Position numbers and translations under genes: made by a program | The notes under the pieces: generated by a model | The model's input: only the letters and a program-made list of their open reading frames with translations | The model's database searches: none | What the model was told of the DNA's origin: nothing | Shown: in pieces, positions 25,005-32,588 of the stretch | Layout of the letters: the number at the start of each line of letters is the position of its first letter | Numbering within the stretch: the stretch's first letter is position 1 | DNA from: Sphingomonas sp. BT-65 | GTDB taxonomy: Bacteria; Pseudomonadota; Alphaproteobacteria; Sphingomonadales; Sphingomonadaceae | Assembly (NCBI RefSeq): GCF_026107375.2 | Contig: NZ_JAPCIA010000001.1 | Location: 124,001-188,000, forward strand | DNA length: 64,000 bases | Direction of reading: 5' to 3'

Positions 25005-26881
25005 TCAACTCCCTCCTCATCGCCAATCGCGGCGAGATCGCGTGCCGCATCATCCGCACCGCGCGGCAACTCGGCATCCGCACTGTCGCGGTCTATTCGG
25101 ACGCCGACACCAACGCGCTTCACGTGCGCCAAGCCGACCAGGCGGTGCATATCGGCGCTTCCCCCGCCCGCGAATCCTACCTGCTCGGCGAGCGCATCAT
25201 CGCCGCCGCGCAGGAAACCGGCGCCGAGGCGATTCACCCCGGCTACGGCTTCCTCTCGGAGAACGCCGATTTTGCCGAGGCGGTGATCGCCGCCGGCCTG
25301 ATCTGGGTCGGCCCCAATCCCGACAGCATCCGCGCGATGGGCCTCAAGGATGCCGCCAAGAAGCTGATGCAGGACGCTCGCGTCCCCGTCACCCCCGGCT
25401 ATCTCGGCGAGGACCAGTCGCTCGAACGCCTGCAGCGCGAGGCCGGCAGGATCGGCTATCCCGTGCTGATCAAGGCGGTCGCGGGCGGCGGCGGCAAGGG
25501 CATGCGCCGCGTCGATGCTGCGCAGCAATTCGCCGACGCGCTCGCCGCGTGCCAGCGCGAGGCGGCCTCCTCGTTCGGCGACGATCGCGTGCTGATCGAG
25601 AAGTACATCCTCACCCCGCGCCATATCGAGGTGCAGGTGTTCGGCGACACCCATGGCAACATCGTCCACCTGTTCGAGCGCGACTGCTCGATGCAGCGCC
25701 GTCACCAGAAGGTGATCGAGGAAGCGCCCGCGCCGGGGATGAGCAAGGAGGCGCGCTTCGCGGCGTGCGAGGCGGCGGTGAAGGCCGCGCGCGCGGTCGA
25801 CTATGTCGGCGCGGGCACGATCGAGTTCATCGCCGACGCGTCGCACGGCCTCCACGCCGACCGCATCTGGTTCATGGAGATGAACACGCGGCTGCAGGTC
25901 GAGCATCCGGTGACCGAGGCGATCACCGGGGTCGACCTGGTCGAATGGCAGCTCCGCGTCGCCTCGGGCGAGCCGTTGCCGCTGCGGCAGGAGGAGATCG
26001 CGATCAACGGTCATGCCGTCGAGGTGCGGCTCTATGCCGAGGACCCGGCGCGGGGTTTTCTGCCGTCGACCGGCAAGCTCGAGGCGCTCGACTTCGCCGG
26101 CACCGTCCGGGTCGATACCGGGGTGGAGGCAGGCTCGACGATCTCGCCCTTCTACGATCCGATGATCGCCAAGCTGGTCGCGCATGGCGAACATCGCGAC
26201 GACGCGATCGCGCTGCTGCGCGCGGACCTGAGCTATCTCACGGTTTGGCCGGTGCGCACCAATGCCGGCTTCCTGTTCCGCCTGCTCGGCGACGAGGGTT
26301 TTGTGCTGGGCCAGCTCGACACCGGCCTGATCGAGCGGCGCGGCGAGACGCTGACCATCGATCCGCTGCCGACCGCGGCGGATCTCACTTATGCCACCGC
26401 GTGGTTCGAGCAGGATCTGCCGGACGACACGGCGAGGATGCCGCGCGGTCTCGAAGGTTTTCGTCTCAATCGCGCCCCAGCCACCGGGCGCGTGGTCAGC
26501 GTGAATGGCGAGCGCGTGACGTTCGAGGCGGATCGCGGCATCCTCGCGTCGCATTTCTACCCGCATGCGCGCGACGGCGCAGCGCTGCTGGTGCATGGCG
26601 GTGCGACCTTCCGAGTGAGCGAGGCTCGAACCGACGGCGCTGCTGGCGCCGCAGCCGGCGACGGCTCGATCCTCGCGCCGATGCCTGGCCGCATCGTCTC
26701 GGTCGAGGTGATGGAGGGGCAGGCGGTGACCGCCGGCCAGAAGCTGCTGGTGCTCGAAGCGATGAAGATGGAGCAGGCGCTCACCGCCCCGTTCGATGGC
26801 ACGATCGAAACCCTCAACGCGACGCCGGGGGCGCAGGTCCAGGTCGACGCGTTGCTGGTGAAGGTGGCGAAGTTGCCGTGA
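25001..26881 (+). CDS. liuD: 3-methylcrotonyl-CoA carboxylase, biotin-containing (alpha) subunit
   Basis: A 626-residue biotin carboxylase fused to a biotin carrier domain. It has the N-terminal SLLIANRGEIACRII, the ATP-grasp glycine loop AGGGGKGMR, EKYILTPRHIEVQVFGD, MNTRLQVEHPVTE, and the biotinylation motif EAMKMEQ near the C-terminus. With LiuB it carboxylates 3-methylcrotonyl-CoA to 3-methylglutaconyl-CoA. The start ATG overlaps the barstar-like gene. The later steps (hydratase and lyase) are not next to it in this window. Confidence 0.94.
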   Translation: MINSLLIANRGEIACRIIRTARQLGIRTVAVYSDADTNALHVRQADQAVHIGASPARESYLLGERIIAAAQETGAEAIHPGYGFLSENADFAEAVIAAGLIWVGPNPDSIRAMGLKDAAKKLMQDARVPVTPGYLGEDQSLERLQREAGRIGYPVLIKAVAGGGGKGMRRVDAAQQFADALAACQREAASSFGDDRVLIEKYILTPRHIEVQVFGDTHGNIVHLFERDCSMQRRHQKVIEEAPAPGMSKEARFAACEAAVKAARAVDYVGAGTIEFIADASHGLHADRIWFMEMNTRLQVEHPVTEAITGVDLVEWQLRVASGEPLPLRQEEIAINGHAVEVRLYAEDPARGFLPSTGKLEALDFAGTVRVDTGVEAGSTISPFYDPMIAKLVAHGEHRDDAIALLRADLSYLTVWPVRTNAGFLFRLLGDEGFVLGQLDTGLIERRGETLTIDPLPTAADLTYATAWFEQDLPDDTARMPRGLEGFRLNRAPATGRVVSVNGERVTFEADRGILASHFYPHARDGAALLVHGGATFRVSEARTDGAAGAAAGDGSILAPMPGRIVSVEVMEGQAVTAGQKLLVLEAMKMEQALTAPFDGTIETLNATPGAQVQVDALLVKVAKLP

Positions 26882-26928
26882 CCGGCCTGCGCAGGTCGCC
26901 ACGTCCGCCAGCGGTCATCCTCCTTCTC

Positions 26929-27034
26929 CGTCATCCCGGCCTTGTGCCGGGATCCACGGCGCCGCGGACGGCGCGATAAAGCCTCTTGCTCCAGCTCGCC
27001 TCCCGGTGGATCCCGGCACAGGGCCGGGATGACG
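26929..27034. repeat. Long inverted repeat with 29-base arms
   Basis: Arms 26929-26957 and 27006-27034 pair at 28 of 29 positions around a 48-base spacer. Each arm contains CATCCCGGCC and GTGCCGGGATCCAC-type words that recur in intergenic regions of sphingomonads as I remember them. It follows the liu operon and could end it or be a dispersed repeat. It has no coding capacity. Confidence 0.9.
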
Positions 27035-27325
27035 GTTTATTTGCGATAACAGCAAATGAATCGATTGTGGTCGCCCCGAAACAACTTTCCTACAGCCCCC
27101 GATCCGGCATATCTAACCGGTCCCATGCTCCACACGGGACATCTCTTGCGCCGATCCGAGAGGCAATCGCAGCATCCGCCCGCTTCAGGGCGCCGCGAGT
27201 CTGTCAACTTCGTCAGCCGGACAAAGATGACAATGGCGACAGAATCGCGCGCCTTGTGCGTAATTTGGTCAACTTTCGATCGCTATTCGGCTTGTCCCAG
27301 CCGATCGCCGGCCATCAGACGCCTC
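27035..27325. other. Intergenic region without recognised gene
   Basis: It lies between the liu operon repeat and the 3' end of the aldolase gene. Composition is more AT-rich than the surroundings (for example TTTATTTGCG and AATTTGGTCAACTTTCG). An open frame crosses it on the plus strand but lacks a ribosome-binding site and runs on as an aldolase shadow. I see no promoter or RNA gene. Confidence 0.4.
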
Positions 27326-28090
27326 TCACTCCCGCCAGCTCTTGTCGGTGCGGTCGACCAGCCGCACCATCGCCGCGAAGTCCGCCGCCCCGGGTGCGAT
27401 CGAGGCCTGCGCCATGTGCAGGTCGCGCTGGTGCACCGCGACCACCTCGTCGGACACCACCAGCGGCTTGCCCATCGACAGCGTCGCCAGCTGGATCTCG
27501 CATGCGCGCTGCAGCGCCCAGTGCTTGACGAACGCCTCGGGCAGGGTGCGGCCCATCGCGACGATGCCGTGGTTGCGCAGCAGCATCATGCGCTTGTCGC
27601 CAAGATGCGCGATCAGCCGCTCGCCTTCCTCGTCGCGCACCGTCACGCCCTCGAAGTCGTGATAGGCGATCTGCCCGGCGAAGTTGCAGGCGTAGAAGTT
27701 GATCGGCTGCAGCCCGCCCTCCAGGCTGCTCACCGCCATGCCGGCGGTGGTGTGGGTGTGCATGATGCAATGCACGTCGGGCAGATGGCGATGGAACACC
27801 GAATGCTGCACGAAGCCCGCACGGTTGACGAGATAGGGGCTGCCGTCGACCTTGTTGCCGTCGATGTCGATCTTGACCAGGTTCGACGCCTTCACCTCGC
27901 TGAAGTGCAGGCCGAACGGGTTGATCAGGAAGGCATGGTCCTCGCCGGGCACCTTCAGCGTGATGTGGTTGTAGATCATCTCGGACCAGCCGAGCATGTC
28001 GAACACGCGATAGCAGGCGGCGAGCTGCTGGCGCGCCTCCCACTCGGCGTCGGACATGACGCGGGTCGTTGGGGCGGCGGCGGTGGCCAT
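27326..28090 (-). CDS. Class II aldolase/adducin-family protein
   Basis: A 254-residue zinc-dependent fold protein. The metal-binding region is HCIMHTHTTAGMAV, with a later histidine in RNHGIVAMG, as in fuculose-phosphate-type aldolases. Other family words are MIYNHITLKVPGEDHAFLINP and FGLHFSEV. Start ATG 28090 follows GGAGAG; an open extension upstream enters the intergenic region. The adducin-like bacterial members often lack a proven reaction, so the substrate is open. It is divergent from the riboswitch-controlled transporter gene. Confidence 0.88.
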   Translation of the reverse strand: MATAAAPTTRVMSDAEWEARQQLAACYRVFDMLGWSEMIYNHITLKVPGEDHAFLINPFGLHFSEVKASNLVKIDIDGNKVDGSPYLVNRAGFVQHSVFHRHLPDVHCIMHTHTTAGMAVSSLEGGLQPINFYACNFAGQIAYHDFEGVTVRDEEGERLIAHLGDKRMMLLRNHGIVAMGRTLPEAFVKHWALQRACEIQLATLSMGKPLVVSDEVVAVHQRDLHMAQASIAPGAADFAAMVRLVDRTDKSWRE

Positions 28091-28193
28091 GGTGCTCTCC
28101 GTCTTTTTTCGTGGTTGCGGTATGTATGCCACGAACGGGCGGGGCAGGGCAACTTGCGCCGTGCGCGCGAAGCGGCTAGGGGCGGCCGCAGTC

Positions 28194-28306
28194 ATCTGGG
28201 GAGTAGCCAGCCGTCTTCGGACGGGCCTCCGCGTCAACATACTTGGTCGAGAGACCGTGGCGCGAAGGGAGCCGGCAACGGTTCGGGCGAGACCAATGGC
28301 GCCATG
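28194..28306 (+). ncRNA. yybP-ykoY-type manganese riboswitch
   Basis: The segment has the conserved pieces of this aptamer in order: CTGGGGAGTAGCC (28196-28208), a stem-loop (CCGTCTTCGGACGG), GTCAACATACTTGG (28233-28246), a variable stem-loop region, and CGAGACCAATGGC (28288-28300). Members bind Mn2+ and usually raise expression of manganese exporters. The next gene encodes a GDT1/UPF0016-family transporter, one of the standard targets. A 10-base perfect stem (28318-28327 with 28356-28365) follows and ends two bases before the GGAG ribosome-binding site (28367-28370), so it is a plausible expression platform. Confidence 0.82.
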
Positions 28307-28317
28307 CTTTCCCCTCC

Positions 28318-28365
28318 GGCCGGGCGGGAGGGCGTGGTGTCGTTGGAGCTTCGCACCGCCCGGCC
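28318..28365 (+). promoter_or_regulatory. Putative expression-platform hairpin of the riboswitch
   Basis: GGCCGGGCGG and CCGCCCGGCC form a perfect 10-base stem directly upstream of the GGAG site used by the TTG start at 28378. Its place between the aptamer and the ribosome-binding site suits translational control. Confidence 0.5.
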
Positions 28366-28377
28366 CGGAGACCTTGC

Positions 28378-28947
28378 TTGGAAGCCTTCCTGACTTCGAC
28401 CGCGCTGGTCGCGCTCGCCGAGATCGGCGACAAGACCCAGCTGCTCGCGATCGTGCTCGCCACGCGGTTCAAGCGGCCGGTGCCGATCATCCTCGGCATC
28501 TTTGTCGCGACGCTCGCCAATCATTTCCTCGCGGCGCTCGTCGGGCAGCAGGCGGCGGCGATCCTCGAGGGGACGTGGTTCCGCTACCTCATCGCCGCGT
28601 CGTTCATCGTCATGGCGGCCTGGACGCTGATCCCCGACAAGCTCGACGACGTCGCGGACAAGCCCGCCCGCTTCGGCGCGTTCCTCACCACCACCGTGTG
28701 TTTCTTTCTGGTCGAGATGGGCGACAAGACCCAGGTCGCGACCGTCGCGCTCGGCGCGCGCTTCGCAGATGTGGGCTGGGTCACCGCCGGGACGACGCTC
28801 GGCATGATGCTCGCCAATGTGCCCGCGGTGCTGCTCGGCAACGAATTGGTCAAGCGCGTGCCGCTCCGCATCGTGCGGATCGCCGCGGCACTCTTGTTCC
28901 TCGCGATCGGCATCTGGATGCTCGCGCAGACGATGCGGGGTGGATAG
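28378..28947 (+). CDS. TMEM165/GDT1 (UPF0016) family manganese exporter
   Basis: A 189-residue inner-membrane protein with six hydrophobic segments in two halves. Each half carries the family motif E-x-G-D-K-T: AEIGDKT at 15-20 and VEMGDKT near 113. Bacterial members export Mn2+ (MneA type). The start is TTG 28378 with GGAG seven bases upstream; no better ATG exists. The manganese riboswitch upstream strongly supports a manganese role. A fructokinase gene follows eleven bases after the stop. Confidence 0.92.
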   Translation: MEAFLTSTALVALAEIGDKTQLLAIVLATRFKRPVPIILGIFVATLANHFLAALVGQQAAAILEGTWFRYLIAASFIVMAAWTLIPDKLDDVADKPARFGAFLTTTVCFFLVEMGDKTQVATVALGARFADVGWVTAGTTLGMMLANVPAVLLGNELVKRVPLRIVRIAAALLFLAIGIWMLAQTMRGG

Positions 28948-28957
28948 GCTCGCGCGC

Positions 28958-29863
28958 ATGACGGACTCGCGAACCTGGCTGGCGATCGAGACGGGCGGCA
29001 CCAAGCTGCTCGCCCGGCTGGTCCGCGGCGACGCCGTGCTCGCGGAGGAACGCTGGCCCACCACCACGCCCGAGGCGGCGGAGGCGGCCCTGCTCGGCTT
29101 CGTCGCGGAGCGGCTGCGGACCGGGATGGTCCTGAACGGCGCAGGTATGGCGGCGTTCGGGCCGATCGTGGTCGATCCCGCCGCGGCCAATTATGGCGAG
29201 GTGCTCGCGACTCCCAAGCCCGGCTGGACCGGCGCCAACCTCCGTGCCGCGCTCGAACGCCGGCTGGGTGTGCCCGTCGCCGTGGATACCGACGTCAACG
29301 CTGCGGCGCTTGCCGAACGCGAGTCGGGCGCGGGCAGGGGGTGCGCCAGCGTCGCCTATGTCACGGTCGGCACCGGCCTCGGCGCCGGGCTCGCCCGTGC
29401 CGGCGGGACGCTCGCCGGCGTGCTGCATCCCGAGATGGGGCATGTTCCCGTGCTGCGGCTCGATGGCGACTCGGCCTCCAGCACGTGCCCCTTCCATCTC
29501 AGCTGCGCCGAGGGAATGGCGGCGGGCCCGGCGGTGCAAGCGCGGCTGGCGGGAGGGAGACTGGAGGACTCACCCGGCGATTTTGCCGCGATCGCCGACT
29601 ATCTCGGCCAGCTTTTCGCGACCATCGTCCTCGCCTGGTCGCCGCATCGCATCGTCGCGGGCGGCGGGGTGATGGCCGTGCCGGGGCTGCGCGAGGCGGC
29701 GGCGGCGCGCATGATCGCTGCGCTCGGCGGCTATGGGGTGGGGGAGGCCGCGCTCGCGCCCGGATTCGTGCGCGCGCCGGCGCTCGAACATGCCGGCCTC
29801 GAAGGCGCGCTGCTCCTCGCCCAACAGGCCGCCGCAAACCCGTTGCGTCCGGCAACCGAATGA
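28958..29863 (+). CDS. ROK-family fructokinase
   Basis: A 301-residue sugar kinase. The phosphate-binding N-terminus is AIETGGTKLLA, the catalytic Asp is in VDTDVNAAALAE, and GTGLGAGLA follows. The zinc/fold region EMGHVPV to STCPFHLSCAEGMAAGPA matches fructokinases (Mak/ScrK-like ROK members) rather than glucokinases. A GTG six codons upstream is also possible as start. It probably phosphorylates fructose to fructose 6-phosphate. It lies between the manganese exporter and a TetR gene and may share the riboswitch transcript. Confidence 0.88.
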   Translation: MTDSRTWLAIETGGTKLLARLVRGDAVLAEERWPTTTPEAAEAALLGFVAERLRTGMVLNGAGMAAFGPIVVDPAAANYGEVLATPKPGWTGANLRAALERRLGVPVAVDTDVNAAALAERESGAGRGCASVAYVTVGTGLGAGLARAGGTLAGVLHPEMGHVPVLRLDGDSASSTCPFHLSCAEGMAAGPAVQARLAGGRLEDSPGDFAAIADYLGQLFATIVLAWSPHRIVAGGGVMAVPGLREAAAARMIAALGGYGVGEAALAPGFVRAPALEHAGLEGALLLAQQAAANPLRPATE

Positions 29864-29867
29864 TTAT

Positions 29868-29881
29868 ATACCGACCGATAT
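29868..29881. promoter_or_regulatory. Putative TetR operator at the regulator's own start
   Basis: ATACCGACCGATAT is an imperfect palindrome overlapping the ATG of the TetR gene. It resembles the perfect site ATACCGGTTGGTAT at 30583-30596 ahead of the efflux operon, so autoregulation is likely. Confidence 0.5.
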
Positions 29882-30491
29882 GGAAACCCTGACCGCCCCT
29901 GCCGTCAAAGGCCGTCCGCGCGAATTCTGCGTCGATGCCGCACTCGCCGCTGCGCTGCGCGTGTTCTGGAGCAAGGGCTATGAAGGCGCGTCGCTCAACG
30001 ACCTGACCGAGGCGATGGGCATCACCCGGCCCAGCCTCTACGCCGCGTTCGGCAACAAGGAAGCGCTGTTCCGCAAGACGCTCGACCTCTACGAGGAAGA
30101 GAAGCTCTGCTACATCAGCAAGTCGCTGGAGCAGCCGACCGCGCGCGAGGTCGCGCGGCACCTGCTTTGCGGGAGCATGGAGAACCAGACCAGCAAGAGC
30201 GAGCCGCATGGCTGTCTCGGTGTGATCAGCTCGGTCGCGTGCGGGGCGGAGGCGGAATGCATCCGTCAGGAAGTGCTCGAGCGCGGCAAGGTCGCGCGCC
30301 GTGCGCTGGTCGAGCGGCTCGAACGCGCGCGGGACGAGGGCGATCTGCCCGCCACCGCCGATGTCGAGGGGCTGACCAGCTTCATCTATGCGATCATGCA
30401 GGGGATGGCGGTGCAGGCCGGCGCCGGCGCGACGCGTGCCGACCTCGAACGGCTGATCGATACCAGCATGGCGATGTGGCCGTCCAAATAA
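29880..30491 (+). CDS. TetR-family regulator, probable repressor of the RND operon
   Basis: A 203-residue regulator. The N-terminal helix-turn-helix is visible as FWSKGYEGASLNDLTEAMGITRPSLYAAFGNKEALF. The effector domain contains CGSMENQTSKSEPHGCLG, a pattern of AcrR/NemR-like members. The start is ATG 29880, where the palindrome overlaps the start codon; upstream extension would be a shadow of fructokinase. It stands directly before an RND efflux operon, with matching operator-like sites on both sides, so local repression of the pump is the best reading. Confidence 0.92.
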   Translation: METLTAPAVKGRPREFCVDAALAAALRVFWSKGYEGASLNDLTEAMGITRPSLYAAFGNKEALFRKTLDLYEEEKLCYISKSLEQPTAREVARHLLCGSMENQTSKSEPHGCLGVISSVACGAEAECIRQEVLERGKVARRALVERLERARDEGDLPATADVEGLTSFIYAIMQGMAVQAGAGATRADLERLIDTSMAMWPSK

Positions 30492-30582
30492 GGGCTTTGG
30501 CTAAATAAGGACTTTGGTGCCCCGTCGATAAAAATTTATCGATCGGTACAGAAAGCCATTGACGCAGCGCAGCAAGGTTTCT

Positions 30583-30596
30583 ATACCGGTTGGTAT
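30583..30596. promoter_or_regulatory. TetR-type operator ahead of the efflux operon
   Basis: ATACC-GGTT-GGTAT has perfect 5-base arms. It is about 270 bases upstream of the first operon gene, 92 bases downstream of the TetR stop, and resembles the site at the TetR start. Confidence 0.6.
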
Positions 30597-30646
30597 GGAA
30601 GTTGGACTCGCCTCCGGGCAGGTCCCCGCATCGAAAGGGAAAGCCG

Positions 30647-30679
30647 ATGCAGAAACACTGTACCGTTCCCCAGGTCTGA
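30647..30679 (+). CDS. Ten-codon upstream ORF in the efflux leader
   Basis: The frame encodes MQKHCTVPQV. GAAAGGG lies about eight bases upstream of the ATG. It is followed by CGGGCTGACGC and CCGACATC words that also occur after the leader ORF at 37562. Both leaders have an early Cys codon. Whether it is translated is unknown; support is positional only. Confidence 0.25.
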   Translation: MQKHCTVPQV

Positions 30680-30853
30680 CGACGGGCTGACGCCCGCTCA
30701 TCCGACATCCCCATGACCGGCAGGCGCCCGGCGAACTCGTAGTTCGCCGCGTGAGGGTGCGCGTTCGTGCCGGTCGACAGCCCGAATTCATGCCGCGCTC
30801 CCCCGCGACGGCAAACCGCGGTGTTCGCGCCGCGCACAGAGGAGACATGCATC

Positions 30854-31243
30854 ATGGCGTATCTTGCCTTTGCCGAACATGGCGCCGCTTTCGCCACCCC
30901 CGGCGCTGTCCGCACCGCCCCCGAATCCGCGCGCTTCTCGGCGCTCGAATGGTCGGTGGTGGCGCTGGCCGAGCGCGACCGGCTCTCGAGCCTGCGTGAG
31001 CCCGGCCGCATGGCGGTCGCGCTCGGCAGCCTGTTCGGCGAGCGCCGCAGCACGCGGCTCGCCGACCCCAAGCTGGAGGCGCTGCGCCGCATGGCCGTGC
31101 TGACCTGGCACAATGGCTATCGCGTCGCCCAATCCGCCGTGCGCGGCTTCCTCGCCGCCGGCTTCACCCCTGATCATTACGAGCTGCTCACCGGCAGCAT
31201 CGTCGCCGCACGCGTCAAGCGCGACCGGAGGAATTCCCGATGA
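30854..31243 (+). CDS. Conserved hypothetical protein at the head of the RND operon
   Basis: A 129-residue soluble, mostly helical protein. The middle part FSALEWSVVALAERDRLSSL and ADPKLEALRRMAVLTWHNGY looks well conserved in style, and I believe related short proteins occur in sphingomonads, but I cannot name a family or function. AGAGGAG lies before the start ATG at 30854. Its stop overlaps the adaptor gene as ATGA, so it is the first gene of the efflux operon. A role linked to the pump or its stress signal is possible. Confidence 0.75.
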   Translation: MAYLAFAEHGAAFATPGAVRTAPESARFSALEWSVVALAERDRLSSLREPGRMAVALGSLFGERRSTRLADPKLEALRRMAVLTWHNGYRVAQSAVRGFLAAGFTPDHYELLTGSIVAARVKRDRRNSR

Positions 31244-32517
31244 ACATGATTACCCGTATCGAACCCGTTGAAGACCTTCCCGTGCGCCGCCGCTTCCGCG
31301 ACTGGCCGCTGTGGCAGCGCGCCTCGATGGTCGTCCTGCCGCTCGTTGCGGTCGGCGCCGGCGTCGGCGTGTTCAATCGCGAGAGCCCGGCGATCGCCGC
31401 GCCGCCGCCGCCCACCGTCACCGTCGCCACGCCGCTGACGCGCGAGCTCACCGAATGGGACGACCATGTCGGCCGGTTCGAGGCATCGAAGAGCGTCGAG
31501 GTGCGTCCGCGCGTCTCGGGCGCGGTGACCGCGGTGCACTTCACCGACGGCGCGATCGTGCAGAAGGGGCAGCTGCTCTTCACCATCGATCCGCGCCCGT
31601 TCGCCGCCGCGCTCAACGAGGCGCGGGCGGGCGTCGCCCAGGCGCAGAGCGATCTCGCGCTCGCCGATGCCGATCTGGCGCGCGCCAGCCGGTTGCTCGC
31701 CGAGGATGCGGTGTCGAAGAGCGACTATGACCGGCTCGCCGCCCGCGTCCGCGCGGCGCGTGCCTCGCTCGCCGCGGCGCAGGCCCGGGTCGGCGGCCGT
31801 GCGCTCGACGTGCAGTTCACCCAGGTCCGCGCGCCGATCACTGGCCGCATCTCCGACCGCCGCGTCGATGCGGGCAACCTCGTCTCCACCGCCGATGCCG
31901 GCGGGGGCACGCTGCTCACCACGATCAACGCGCTCGACCCGATCTACTTCACCTTCGACAGCTCCGAGGCGCTCTACCTCAAGACGCAGCGCGAGCGGAC
32001 CAGGTCGGGCGCCGCCGCGCAGCAGGTTGAGGTACGGCTGCAGGACGAGAGCGGCTATAACTGGAAGGGCAGGGTGGACTTCACCGACAACGGGATCAGC
32101 GCCCAGTCGGGTACGATCCGCGCGCGTGCGGTGATCGACAACCCGGATTACTTCCTCGCCCCCGGCATGTTCGGCAACATGCGCCTGACCGGCGGCTCGC
32201 CCGAGCGCGCGCTGCTCGTTCCCGATGCAGCGGTGCGCACCGATCAGGCGCGCAAGGTGGTGTTCGTGGTCGGCAAGGACGGCACGGTCGCCGCCAAGCA
32301 GGTCACGCCCGGGCCGCGCATCGGCAACCTCCGCACCATCCGCGCCGGCCTCGCGCCGACCGACAAGGTGGTGATCCAGGGGCTGCAGATGATCCAGCCC
32401 GGCGCCAAGGTGACCGAGCGCGTCGGCAAGATCGAGGCGCCGCGCTCTCCAGTCGCGCCACCGTCCGCGCCGATCAACGAACCCGCGGCCTCGCAGGCGA
32501 CCATCGCCACGCGCTGA
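31240..32517 (+). CDS. RND efflux periplasmic adaptor (membrane fusion protein)
   Basis: A 425-residue adaptor of the AcrA/MexE type that links pump and outer-membrane channel. The N-terminal cytoplasmic stretch of about 28 residues and one membrane anchor (ASMVVLPLVAVGAGVGVF) replace a lipoprotein signal. The lipoyl half-motifs VEVRPRVSGAVTAVHFTDGA and QVRAPITGRISDRRVDAG flank a coiled-coil hairpin of about 70 residues. Beta-barrel and membrane-proximal domains follow (ALLVPDAAVRTDQ). The C-terminal tail is Pro/Ala-rich. It overlaps the preceding gene by ATGA. Confidence 0.94.
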   Translation: MNMITRIEPVEDLPVRRRFRDWPLWQRASMVVLPLVAVGAGVGVFNRESPAIAAPPPPTVTVATPLTRELTEWDDHVGRFEASKSVEVRPRVSGAVTAVHFTDGAIVQKGQLLFTIDPRPFAAALNEARAGVAQAQSDLALADADLARASRLLAEDAVSKSDYDRLAARVRAARASLAAAQARVGGRALDVQFTQVRAPITGRISDRRVDAGNLVSTADAGGGTLLTTINALDPIYFTFDSSEALYLKTQRERTRSGAAAQQVEVRLQDESGYNWKGRVDFTDNGISAQSGTIRARAVIDNPDYFLAPGMFGNMRLTGGSPERALLVPDAAVRTDQARKVVFVVGKDGTVAAKQVTPGPRIGNLRTIRAGLAPTDKVVIQGLQMIQPGAKVTERVGKIEAPRSPVAPPSAPINEPAASQATIATR

Positions 32518-32543
32518 CGCCGCCGCACTGACGACGAAACAAC

Positions 32544-32569
32544 CTCCGCCCGCTGACTAGCGGGCGGAG
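32544..32569 (+). other. Perfect 11-base hairpin between adaptor and pump genes
   Basis: CTCCGCCCGCT and AGCGGGCGGAG pair fully around GACT in the 71-base gap. Without a U-run it is more likely a transcript-stabilising or partial-termination element that sets the adaptor-to-pump ratio. Confidence 0.65.
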
Positions 32570-32588
32570 CCAGCCAAGGCTTTGCCCG

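Larger units (their letters stand above)
30492..30853 (+). other. Leader region of the RND efflux operon
   Basis: The 362 bases between TetR and the first operon gene hold a perfect TetR-type palindrome (30583-30596), a ten-codon upstream frame (30647-30679) and a perfect 8-base hairpin GGCGAACT/AGTTCGCC (30730-30737 with 30741-30748). No longer gene is supported. Confidence 0.55.

Noticed and set aside
27056..28393. 445-codon plus-strand frame between the liu operon and the GDT1 gene
   Set aside because: Most of it is antisense to the aldolase gene, and it would also run through the riboswitch.
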